Part shown: positions 32,901 to 40,956 of the stretch, piece after piece
Layout of the letters: each line of letters opens with the position of its first letter
How positions within the stretch are numbered: the first letter of the stretch is position 1
NCBI RefSeq assembly: GCF_040954645.1
Contig: NC_092806.1
Span: 130,216,151 to 130,280,150, forward strand
Length of the DNA stretch: 64,000 nucleotides
Reading direction: 5' to 3'
From: Diabrotica undecimpunctata
Lineage: Eukaryota; Arthropoda; Insecta; Coleoptera; Chrysomelidae
Translations under genes and position numbers: made by a program
The notes under the pieces: model-generated
Told to the model about the DNA's origin: nothing
Databases searched by the model: none
What the model saw: only the letters and a program-made list of their open reading frames with translations

Positions 32901-33320
32901 TGCATTTTGGAAATCATAGTCATAAGAAGGTTAAGCATAGTGTCCATTCTCTCTACTAGTTTTGTCATCAGGTTTTCAAGGTTGGCAATTTCCGTTGAAT
33001 GGTTTGAGCCGACATTAGTTTGTTGATTTGTGATTTCATCCGCTTGACTATTTCCTGAAGTTTTTTGAGCGTAAGAAACACCAGGGGTTACTCTTTGACT
33101 ATTGGTTTCATGGGTGTCTGTTCTGTGGGTCTCTTGATTCTTTCTGAGTTGGGGGAATTTTTCTTTTTGTATTTGTTTGTATACGCTGCAGCCCTTATAG
33201 TTGGCCGGATGGTTTCCCATACAAAGTACACATTTTACGTTATTGCTGCGTTCTTTTCGTGGACAGTGTAAAGTAAGATGATTACTTGCACACTTTACGC
33301 AATTATTTGGCAAAAATTTT
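29966..33320 (-). mobile_element. Jockey-like non-LTR retrotransposon, 5'-truncated in ORF1
   Basis: The 3' end is a poly(A) tail, seen as a T run at 29966-29981. A 3' untranslated region of about 230 bp precedes ORF2 (30210-32897), which is joined by a TAATG overlap to the end of ORF1 (32897 to about 33310). The 5' boundary is where ORF1 coding meets the C-terminal frame of the Crypton-type recombinase. No clear target duplication could be matched. An intact 895-codon ORF2 suggests a young insertion. Confidence 0.85.
30210..32897 (-). CDS. Jockey ORF2: endonuclease and reverse transcriptase, intact
   Basis: 895-residue uninterrupted frame. Residues 1-225 are the AP-like endonuclease: IAVWNSNGLTNH at the start, SEAHLT, AGGDFNCKHHHWGS and SSDHSPILID, the metal- and phosphate-binding words. 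Residues about 450-730 are RT: NKAPGFDLITGKIL, LIQKPGKDPKDVNSYRPISL, HQFGFRNQHGTIEQV, AAFLDASQAFDKVW, SGVPQGSVLGPILY and the catalytic LATFADDTAFLS. The thumb and tail contain VKYLGIHLHKRLTWTKHI and TYGSQLWGSASKSNI. The protein nicks target DNA and copies the element RNA. All catalytic residues appear present. Start chosen at the Met overlapping the ORF1 stop (TAATG), the usual ORF1-ORF2 coupling of Jockey elements. Confidence 0.92.
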   Translation of the reverse strand: MQHRLKIAVWNSNGLTNHIQEIKIFLDEKKIDVMLVSEAHLTDKNYIKIPKYIVHYTKHPNDKAHGGTAIIIKSNIKHHELNKLSEKYLQSTSIVIEDWLGNLTLSAVYCPPGQPINENNFSTYFSFLGHKFIAGGDFNCKHHHWGSRVITTRGKQLLKSITGNNLQHISTGEPTYWPTDPNKTPDLLDFCVIKGISLNYLAIESCWDLSSDHSPILIDLDSKIILRNKPPVLTNNQTNWKIFRSALAEQIPTNLPLKTELQIENAVQQLTTSIQKAGWISTPEQTTWKESINCSQSAKNLIDEKRKLRKKWQNTHAPIDKQNLNRITRRLKNLLKEEKNRGIQTYLENLTPSKDTNYSVWKATRKVKGPQDVIPPLKNVKGKWARTDTEKSETFAEHLSTVFSPFNRVVPLEQEEPFNSFLEAPYQMGLPITKFNIKEVKQIIKNEIQPNKAPGFDLITGKILQELTNDYYRIITMIFNAMLSLHYFPLQWKVAQIILIQKPGKDPKDVNSYRPISLLPVISKVFEKLLLRKIKPILDEKCLIPDHQFGFRNQHGTIEQVHRLYTTIRSSLENKQYCTAAFLDASQAFDKVWHTGLLYKLKKNLPYPYFKLLQSYLTERRYLVKYSEAYTKLYPILSGVPQGSVLGPILYLIYTADLPISNNLTLATFADDTAFLSSHSNPTVASERLQLHLNKKNEWLKLWRIRVNPSKSTQITFTLRRGTCPQVNLNGHPLPQKHDVKYLGIHLHKRLTWTKHIWTKRLQLGILYRKLYWMLGKNSHLSIDNKLLIYNTIIKPIWTYGSQLWGSASKSNIMIIQRFQSKTLRTIANAPWYIQNDAIHRDLQVLTVSEECKKTSEQYQNRLRVHPNTLAHNLHNNQQAKRLKRHDPLDLPHLS

Positions 33321-33325
33321 GGCAA
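32897..33325 (-). CDS. Jockey ORF1 (gag-like) C-terminal part with CCHC zinc knuckles
   Basis: 142-residue frame. CVKCASNHLTLHC and CVLCMGNHPANYKGC are two zinc knuckles of the Jockey gag type, followed by a linker rich in Asn/Thr/Ser and a C-terminal heptad-like stretch (LENLMTKLVERMDTMLNLLM). ORF1 protein binds element RNA and carries it to the nucleus. The N-terminal two-thirds of a normal ORF1 are missing. The Met at 33325 probably lies in flanking sequence, because the upstream codons belong to the neighbouring recombinase in another frame. Confidence 0.82.
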   Translation of the reverse strand: MPKFLPNNCVKCASNHLTLHCPRKERSNNVKCVLCMGNHPANYKGCSVYKQIQKEKFPQLRKNQETHRTDTHETNSQRVTPGVSYAQKTSGNSQADEITNQQTNVGSNHSTEIANLENLMTKLVERMDTMLNLLMTMISKMH

Positions 33326-34424
33326 TTATTTATAACTATACCCTTATCCGAGTTTGACGGTTGTTCAATAATACGTGGTGAATGGTGAGTTGACGTAAAC
33401 TGTACGGTGTGTTCTTTTTGAACATTGGTATTTTCAATGTATGTAAAGGTCTGTAAATTACTTTCAATTGAATTAATAATTCTATTGGCTGTTGACGTCT
33501 TATTATTTATTAACTCATCGACATATCCTTCGGCCGTTGTTGAAGATTTCCATCCGGCATGTCGTTTAAGAGCCATTAAATCACCACTGAAATCTACAAA
33601 AATAGTGGCAGAAGTTCGTCTTAAACAGTGACCTGTGTACAATTTGGGATCTGGTAACTTTAAATATTCGGCTATTTGTTTAGGAACACCGAGGATTTTG
33701 TTTAATCCTACCACCTATTTCGTACATTTAACTCTTTGATAATTGAGAAAAAATTGATTTATTTGCGGATTGCTAATCTGTAGTCGAATTTCTATATATT
33801 GTTTGCAGATTTTATAGAAATTTCCGGAAATCTATATATTTTGGTTTTCGTATCAGGAATTTTCACCAAGATCAATGTCACAAATTTTAAGATTTTTTAA
33901 CTCTTGTTTCCTACAAGTTCCACATATTCCAATAATTGAAATAACCTTAAAATAAAAGTATTATAAGTAGGCACATTTATGTTAGACTTTTAAATAACAT
34001 ACCTTTATTAACAGGTACTGTACATCAGGAGCTCCATTTAAAAAGTTTTATTTCATCAGGATGTAAAATTTTAGATTTTTTGTTTTTAAAACCTTCTGAT
34101 TGCCTTTTTAGATAAGCTCGCAATTTCGGGCAATTTTCAATATTAACATTATTTTTCAGTTATAACACTTCTTAGCATATAATATATTGCCCATAATGAG
34201 GATGGTTTAATTTTCTTAGCGATTTCTCCAAAATAAGCCAAGAGTACGTTTTCAGAAAATAAATTTACATTATTTGTTGTACGCCGATTCATAAATTGCT
34301 GATATACCTTTTTATATCTTCCTCTAGATTTTTCTGGTAAGAGGTTCTCGGTAGTGTTCGCAGCTAACTGCATAATATTGGGTGGTGTGCTACTAAATTT
34401 ATCTTCACTATTCGATGAACTCAT
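33311..34424 (-). pseudogene. Crypton-type tyrosine recombinase, broken
   Basis: The N-terminal core-binding part (34149-34424) reads ENLLPEKSRGRYKKVYQQFM then NNVNLFSENVLLAYFGEIAK. It is followed, across a frameshift, by YLKRQSEGFKNKKSKILHPD (about 34090) and short decayed pieces (RKQEL-like at about 33910). The catalytic C-terminal domain is in the 33295-33714 frame: GHCLRRTSATIFVDFSG, with the His-x-x-Arg box, LKRHAGWKSS with the second His, and EGYVDE with the Tyr nucleophile. Such recombinases move Crypton DNA transposons as circles, and insects also carry host-adopted relatives. The middle (33715-34148) has stops. The 3' end meets the Jockey insertion. Confidence 0.8.
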
Positions 34425-34767
34425 TTTATTTATCTGTATTTAAATTACCACTATATTTACACTGAGAGATTAATAATATTTAATCGTTCAAAATAACGTC
34501 TGTTAATTCTTTTCCATGGTAACTCGACCTATTGACAAGGCTTATGTGATACATTTTTATAGAACTGAAGCGTAATTTTTTTTATTACGTGCTAGTCATT
34601 ACGTGTCAGTATCTGTTTTGATGTATTTACTTATCATCCAAATAGTAGGTAATATACAATTTACTAGTAAGAGAGTAGAAAAAATAGTATAATAGGTATT
34701 ATCTTTAACACCGGTAACCCATTAAAATAAATGATGACGTCACACTACACACCCTTGCGCTTCAACT
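34425..34767. other. Spacer upstream of the tRNA field
   Basis: No gene. The last ~90 bp (CGGTAACCCATTAAAATAAA, then CATCACACTACACA-like and TTGCGC) are duplicated in inverted orientation beside the tRNA at 45403-45476. Confidence 0.6.
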
Positions 34768-34787
34768 GCCTCCGTGGCGCAATTGGC

Positions 34788-34824
<37 letters not shown>

Positions 34825-34841
34825 GAGCCCACCCGGGGGCG
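34768..34841 (+). tRNA. tRNA-Asn (GTT)
   Basis: 74 nt without intron. The acceptor arm GCCTCCG pairs with CGGGGGC, with G as discriminator. D arm GCGCAATTGGCTAGCGC. Anticodon arm TTCGG-CTGTTAA-CCGAA with anticodon GTT, decoding Asn codons AAC/AAT. T arm GGTGG-TTCGAGC-CCACC. The A box (TGGCGCAATTGG) and B box (GGTTCGAGCCC) for RNA polymerase III are intact. A T run (CTTTTT) begins 6 nt downstream as terminator. First of the tRNA-Asn cluster. Its spacer to the next (broken) tRNA matches the spacers at 36883-37354 and, inverted, 44895-45402. Confidence 0.97.
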
Positions 34842-35158
34842 TAAACTTTTTAAAATAGAAAGTAAATGTATTGAATTACTAAACGCGTATCATAGTTAAA
34901 ATTCCCTAAAATAGACAAAAGCAAATAACAGAAGGTTGACAGACTTGCCGTATATCTAAAACCATGTTCACTTCTCATGAAAATTAGAGAGAAAAGAGAT
35001 TGGACGTGACATTATAAAAAGGCATAAAAGAGAATGTACCTAAATTTTAGAAAATAGATATGATCTCCTACTAGGAGAAATGTTAAAAAACGTATAAAGG
35101 AAAACAATGAATAAAATGCCAAATTTAATAAATACTGTCGTATGGTAACAAAATAATG

Positions 35159-35472
35159 CGCTTCGTGGCGCAAGTGGCTAGGACGTTGGCTGTTAGAGAT
35201 AGTGCAAACACTCCTGACCACGGCGCAGTAGACGAAATTTGGTTTAGTCCCCACTTCCGTGCGAAACGCACTGTACTATGCAACGTGAAAGGTAGAACGT
35301 TTCAGTTTGGTTAGTACTAAGCCTCTTATCTATGAGTTAGTATAATTCCACTTAGAATAGAACCTTTCTGCCTTTACGTGAATTTTGACCCCGCCTTCGC
35401 ACAGCTCCATGGTCAGGAGTGTTTGCACTATCTCTAACCGAAAGGTTGCTGGCTCGAACCCACCCAGGGGCG
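35159..35472 (+). pseudogene. tRNA-Asn pseudogene split at the anticodon by a MITE
   Basis: The 5' half (35159-35195) ends GGCTGTTA, in the anticodon loop. The 3' half resumes at 35435 with TAACCGAAAGG and runs to CCCAGGGGCG at 35472. The TA of GTTAAC is duplicated around the insertion. The D arm and acceptor also carry changes (CTTCGTGGCGC, GGACG for GCGCG), so this copy would not fold normally even without the insert. Its position relative to the preceding tRNA matches that of the intact second tRNA in the other two pairs (37355 and 44821). Confidence 0.9.
35196..35434. mobile_element. 239-bp MITE with 25-bp perfect terminal inverted repeats and TA target duplication
   Basis: Both ends begin GAGATAGTGCAAACACTCCT and stay identical for 25 bp. 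TA flanks at 35194-35195 and 35435-35436. No coding capacity. The TA target suggests mobilisation by a Tc1/mariner-type transposase in trans. Confidence 0.9.
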
Positions 35473-36125
35473 CTACATCTTTGTTGAAATTAACAACATA
35501 CTTTCACCAAAGTAAATTAAATACTACGAAAAATGGCGTCTAAAAATGTATTGTTACGATAAATAATGACGTGTCATATGATTAACATATTTATTGCTAA
35601 TATCTTTTCTGTTCTAGTTATTTCGGCGCTCAGTTGAAAAACCAGTTTCAGATGTCGACCGACTTCTCGTCTATTCTGGGATCCCGTTCTAATGGAGAAG
35701 GTCATCGATCCTTCTAGATATCGGCATTTTAAATATAAATGGGACATTTTATTTAAGGAGTTAGTTAATTTTTGAAGATCGCGCCGCGGTTAAAATGTAA
35801 AGCCCGTATTATAATTGTATAATTGTTCGTGTAAGATAAATTAGTAATAAAGACTTTAATAAATTAGTAGGTGTTATAAATAGAACCTTTAATAAATAAA
35901 TAAAAACAATAAATTAGAAGAATAATAAAAACATAACAGTATTTTAGGACCAAAATTTTTTTACTTATATTATAATAATAATGAGAATTCAAGAACACTA
36001 AGAAAAAAGGTACGATGCAGGAGACCATGAGAAGCATATAATTTGAAATGGGGAGAATACATATAAGACAGAATCATTGTTTTTTCGAACACATTTCATT
36101 TATACGTATCTATATCAAAAATTAC
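35473..36125. other. Spacer, no gene recognised
   Basis: AT-rich sequence between tRNA copies with an A/T-rich stretch at 35820-36010. No signature seen. Confidence 0.5.
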
Positions 36126-36142
36126 CGCCCCCGGGTGGGCTC

Positions 36143-36179
<37 letters not shown>

Positions 36180-36199
36180 GCCAATTGCGCCACGGAGGC
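36126..36199 (-). tRNA. tRNA-Asn (GTT)
   Basis: Identical in all 74 positions to the copy at 34768-34841 but on the opposite strand. The 5' flank (read on the - strand, ...TTCATCAGTT) keeps part of the leader TGCGCATCAACT shared by most copies. Confidence 0.97.
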
Positions 36200-36808
36200 A
36201 ACTGATGAACAAGGATTAATCGTGTAATTTAAATGGTTGTTTGTAGGTTGGGAATAAATAGCTATTCTTTTCAAAAATCAGTATAAATATAAAACTAAAA
36301 CTAGAAGCGTTCTAAAAGAGGTGAATTACCAGGCGTGACTAGTACATTAATTAGAAGGGTAAACTTTTTCTACAAAGAAAAAATTTAAAGGCAGTGGCAT
36401 TAGACTGCAGTCTCAGTAGGTTGGACCAGAGTATTCCATCTAACCAGTGGTTTAAAAATTATTATATCTGGTATTCTGTTTCTGCCTAATGAAGACATAT
36501 TCATTTTAAGGATATGTTACAGTTTATTTAAATTATCTCTAATTACTAAATTGATCTAACTTTTTAGTAAAGAAGCATGTTCCGATTTTTGTGGGGACTT
36601 AAGCAACTTTTTCCAAGAACTGATTATGCGGTTCTATTACGAAGAGCCTTTCCGTTAATTAAAATTTTATAAGCGTCTAAATGAAACCTTTTACAAAAAG
36701 TTTACTATGTGTTACAGTGTTAGGTACGTTATAATTTCATATTTATGTAAAATAATAATTACTTAACCATATATAGCAGAAAATATTCAACATTTTGACG
36801 CATTAATT
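36200..36808. other. Spacer with dispersed repeat copy 2
   Basis: 36449-36690 is the second copy of the repeat at 28561-28800. The rest shows no gene. Confidence 0.55.
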
Positions 36809-36828
36809 GCCTCCGTGGCGCAATTGGC

Positions 36829-36865
<37 letters not shown>

Positions 36866-36882
36866 GAGCCCACCCGGGGGCG
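36809..36882 (+). tRNA. tRNA-Asn (GTT)
   Basis: Identical 74-nt copy. Downstream GTAAACTTTTTAAAATAG supplies a T5 terminator, as in the first gene. With the copy at 37355 it forms a direct pair separated by 472 bp. The whole pair is duplicated in inverted orientation at 44821-45476. Confidence 0.97.
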
Positions 36883-37354
36883 TAAACTTTTTAAAATAGA
36901 AAAGTTAATGTATAGAATTACTAGACGTGTTCCTTCTACATAAAATTAATAAAAATTTTCTACACTTTATTAACAATGTATTTATGTATTTTTACACCCA
37001 AAAAATTGTAATTATAATTTTATAAAATATTAATTTGTATCATAACTAAAATTCCCTAAAATGGTCAAAAGCAAATAACAGAAGGTTGAGAGACTTGCCG
37101 TACATCAAAAACATGTACACTTCTCATGAAAATCAGAGAGAAAAGAGAATGGAAGTGGCAGTCCAAACAAATGAAAATATTGTCTATTTAAGTAATACCA
37201 GGCATAAAAGAGAATGTACCTAAATTTTAGAATAACTTCCAGGATATGATCTCCTACCAGGAGAAATCTTAAAAAACATATAAGGGAAAACCTTGAATAA
37301 AATGGAAAATTTAATAGATCCTGTCGTAAGATAACAAAATACTGCGCATCAACT

Positions 37355-37374
37355 GCCTCCGTGGCGCAATTGGC

Positions 37375-37411
<37 letters not shown>

Positions 37412-37428
37412 GAGCCCACCCGGGGGCG
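37355..37428 (+). tRNA. tRNA-Asn (GTT)
   Basis: Identical 74-nt copy preceded by CTGCGCATCAACT and followed by GATAGCTTTTGTTAAAA (T4 terminator). Second member of the direct pair 36809-37428. Confidence 0.97.
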
Positions 37429-38091
37429 ATAGCTTTTGTTAAAATAATCAAAATACTGTTTAAGATAAATAAATATGACAAACACTGGTGAATAAAAATA
37501 ATATATGTTCTATAAAGTATCAAATAATATAAAATATAGTATTAAATATTTTTACTCACATCGATAGCAGTATAAAGTAAACATAAATTAAACATAATAA
37601 AATAAGTAGTAAGGACCTTCTAGATCAGAATAATTATGACTAGTGAAATAAAATAACAGTTGGTTTGATAAAATAATTCACGGTAAAAGTTCGAGGTCAT
37701 TTATCAGCCTCATTTACTCCTACAGCAGGAGTTCCGTGTTGGCACCACTACTCTACACTATATACTACAGCGAGTTCCCCAACCCACGAAACACAAACAC
37801 CCTCACTTTACTCTATGCAGATGACACTGCTCTTGTAACAAGATAACAAAACACTCTCGAGATGTAGATACTTTATACAGGTTTGCCCAAAATCACCTTG
37901 ACCAGGTCGATAGATGGTGCGGGAGATAGAAAGTAACACCAAACCCAAATAAAACTCAAATGATTCTCTTCAGACATCCCAATCTCAGCGGATACACCAC
38001 ACACAACCTAGCCAAAATAATAGACCTCAGTCTTTGGGGCGACCGTCTCCAAGTCCGTAATTAAATAGAATACCTCGGTGTGATGTTCAAT

Positions 38092-38383
38092 CTTCTTCTT
38101 TAGATGCAAATCCATTAATGGATGTTAGCGATCACATTTTCCATTAATTTTCTATTTCTTGCAATATGTATCAGAGATTGTATGTCGTTAATCCCTGTCC
38201 ATTGCCTTATGTTTCGGAGCCAGGACATTTTCTTGTGTCCCATTCCTCTCTTGCCTTCAATTTTACCCTCGATTATAAGTTGGAGGAACTGGTATTTTTC
38301 ATTTCGCATGATGTGACCTAGATACGCCGTTTTCCTTTTCTTGATGGTTTCGAAAAGTTGGCGTTCTTGGTTTATTCTTTTAT
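38092..38383 (-). mobile_element. 292-bp RTE tail with 12-bp target duplication
   Basis: The - strand frame (38115-38309) reads EGKIEGKRGMGHKKMSWLRN, IRQWTGINDIQSL and ENVIANIH, the RTE C-terminal tail. GTGATGTTCAAT flanks it at 38080-38091 and 38384-38395. The target is the Jockey/R1-like RT coding sequence, which resumes in register after the second copy. A strongly 5'-truncated target-primed insertion. Confidence 0.92.
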
Positions 38384-38629
38384 GTGATGTTCAATGAAAC
38401 ACTAAAATGGAGGGCTGATATGGGCGCAACCCGTAACAGGGTGAGGAGAAGAGTCGGTTTACTGAATGCTATAGGTGGTAAATTCGGACGGACACACTCA
38501 AGTACACTTAACATGTACGAATAAGGAGTTCGCCGCAGCGAACTTTGCTGGTTCGATGGAAGATTTTTTCTTACCGCATAAAGCTTCTGATGTTCTGCTT
38601 AGCTCCGAGGGGAATCCAGCACCTGAAAG

Positions 38630-38792
38630 TAATTACTATTTAAATGGGAATAGCCACAATTAAAGGTTAAAGTAAGTTTCTGACGTTTCAATTTCCACGT
38701 CAATAAACTTACTTTAACCTTTAATTGTGGCTTATTCCCATTTAAATAGTAATTACTTTAAAAATGCCACAAGAAAATAGCTTCAGAACACT
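38630..38792 (+). mobile_element. Short Penelope-like insertion: terminal-repeat hairpin plus start of ORF
   Basis: Contains TAATTACTATTTAAATGGGA followed by a nearly perfect inverted copy of itself (GTCAATAAACTTACTTTAAC ... TTTAAATAGTAATTA), then ATGCCACAAGAAAATAGCTT (MPQENSFRT), the first codons of the Penelope-like ORF also seen at 41300. AGCACCTGAAAG flanks it at 38618-38629 and 38793-38804 (12 bp). Confidence 0.82.
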
Positions 38793-39419
38793 AGCACCTG
38801 AAAGGTTGTTTCCTTGACAAGGGATAGGGGTAAACATTAAATTCTTAATTAAGATTAGTCAAAATGCATCTTTATTAAAAGGAATAATAGCCTATAGCAC
38901 TGTAGAAAATATCAGTTATAAGTTTATTGTTTATAGATAAGAACAGTAAAGGTTTATGTGATATTCAAACGTTTGTTGGATCGGCAAATTGTTTTCTATG
39001 CACTCGTGACACTTGATGGTAACACCGCGACTAAGAACCATTGAAAGGTTGAATAAGTTTGATTATTGATTACAATAGGGACAGCATCTAATTATTTTTA
39101 GCATACTCACTTACTGCCAACAATACTGGCCACAAGACTAGGCAATAGAGAAATAGTGTATATTAAGAAATGAACTGACCGACTGGTCGCAAGCTCTTGC
39201 TTGTCGGACCTTTCCTTACGAAGGTTGCTCGACGACTGTACTATTTTTGAGGAACTTGTTGTTTTTCTTTCGTTGTTAATCGTCCAGGGCCGAGAATGGA
39301 CTGGTTTTGAGGGACTAGTCCAAGTTTAGAAATAAAGGGAATATTTAAATAAAAATAGGAAGTTTTTACAATGTAGAGATTTATGGTAAATTTGTACAAT
39401 ACAAGCATACAAAATATTC

Positions 39420-39441
39420 ATTAGGCCCGTAATTGAATATA

Positions 39442-39531
<90 letters not shown>

Positions 39532-39551
39532 ATATTCAATCACGGCCTTAC
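39420..39551. repeat. Hairpin element with (AT)42 loop
   Basis: The left arm TTAGGCCCGTAATTGAATAT is mirrored by the right arm (inverted TAAGGCCGTGATTGAATATC). The centre 39445-39528 is pure AT. It interrupts the Jockey/R1-like copy. A MITE or foldback with an expanded AT core is the likeliest reading. Confidence 0.8.
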
Positions 39552-40344
39552 ACAACAACTGCTGGGATTGGAACGGGCAATCTTGCGTAGAGTAAACTAC
39601 AAACGCCCCGACTACCCCTGCGCCCTCATACATCAACTATCGAACATTTAGTCCATTAATAAGAGGCTCTCCTCTCTGAGCAGGAGTTATACCTACAATC
39701 AAAACCATCCGAAGCCAAAACTTCAGAGCTCAAAACATCACTAAAATTACCTACTCATCCTTTGGCAATGTATTCATCAGATTTCCCAAACGTAAATTTC
39801 CCTTCCTACCCACTAAATTGCTAACCTTAGCCAGCAACCAACTCACTGATGAATACATGAATATCCTGGAGGAAACTCCACTCTTTTACCGCCGCAATAG
39901 ATAAAAGGCTCACAAGGGCTTTGCTACAGACAGGGGTTTCCCGATCCCATTGTACAATTATATCTGTCTACAGTGAGGATACAGCCGCCCTCTCCGCGAT
40001 TCACATCATTTTGTACATTTATTAAATAAAATTCACTCATAATTCATAACTATACAATTTACTAATAATTTCTGAAAAGGACCGTTTTAGCTCAAACCCT
40101 TTCACCTTCGATCATACTGGGCACCACCTCCTCCGCAGGACAATAGCCATTGACGCGAACCACCAGTGAGACATAACCCAGCGACGCAATGCCGACACCC
40201 AACACAAAACAAACCAAAATAATAGTTGGTAACAAAAAAATTTGCTTGTGTTCTTTTAGGCTAATATTTTAAAAAAGCTTGATCCTCGAATTAGGTACCT
40301 AAATAAAGACATGGCGACACACTATACGCTTTTGCGCATCAATT

Positions 40345-40364
40345 GCCTCCGTGGCGCAATTGGC

Positions 40365-40401
<37 letters not shown>

Positions 40402-40418
40402 GAGCCCACCCGGGGGCG
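40345..40418 (+). tRNA. tRNA-Asn (GTT)
   Basis: Identical 74-nt copy with leader TTTGCGCATCAATT and terminator run GTAAACTTTTTG. It marks the inner edge of an inverted segmental duplication: the counterpart at 47445-47457 keeps only the last bases (TTTACGCCC) of a tRNA on the - strand. Confidence 0.97.
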
Positions 40419-40479
40419 TAAACTTTTTGAATTAGCAAAGAAATTGTAAATAATAGAAGGAAATAGAGATTATATTCTT

Positions 40480-40944
40480 CTAGATGTTTTCGACTCTTTT
40501 TTTCTTTAAGTGTTGGATCATTTAAGAAGTTTGGCTATCTTGATCTTTGATACTGCTGCTCTAGACAGCCCAACTAAGTAAAATTTGTACCATTGTCTCA
40601 AATTATTTAGCCAAGATATACGTAGTGTTCCTATGCTTCTTCTGCGATGTATCTTCTCCTGTTGAATGATCTGCAAGAACACATATCTCTCTCCTCAAAT
40701 GGCATGGCCTAGATATACTGCAACTTCCTTATTTTGTTTGTATTTAAAATCCTCTCCTTTTCCATATTTTTATAAACGTCGTTATTAATAACCTTATCCA
40801 CCCAGCTTATTTTTTAGATTCTGCTGCACATTCATGTCTCAAACGCTTCTATTTTGTTACTAATGTCCTTTTTTCCATGCATTTCATACAATAGTACCAA
40901 AAATATATAACACCGTATTCGTACTTTGAGTTGCAGGCTCAGAT
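40480..40944 (-). mobile_element. Decayed RTE tail (left arm of inverted duplication)
   Basis: The - strand reads LLYEMHGKKDISNKIEAFET, KISWVDKVINNDVYKNMEKE, LQIIQQEKIHRRRSIGT and ISWLNNLRQWYKF with stops. It matches the + strand copy at 47101-47415 (LLYGMDGKKDISNKIEAFE, LQIILQGKIQLRRN) word for word. Both are copies of one RTE tail separated by the segmental duplication. Confidence 0.78.
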
Positions 40945-40956
40945 CACTACTTTTAT

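Larger units (their letters stand above)
37700..40010 (+). mobile_element. Decayed Jockey/R1-like RT copy carrying three later insertions
   Basis: Reading + strand fragments in changing frames: SEFPNPRN then TLTLLYADDTALVT (37770-37840, catalytic YADD), FAQNHLDQVDRWCGR, KVTPNPNKTQMILFRHPNLS, IEYLGVMFN (about 38075), and after an inserted RTE tail ETLKWRADMGATRNRVRRRV and GLLNAIGGKFGR (38396-38490). The C-terminal region resumes at about 39560 with ERAILRRVNYKRPDYPCALI and LSSLSRS. Insertions at 38092-38383 (RTE tail), 38630-38792 (Penelope-like) and 39420-39551 (AT hairpin) interrupt it. The extent of the 3' end is uncertain. Confidence 0.7.
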
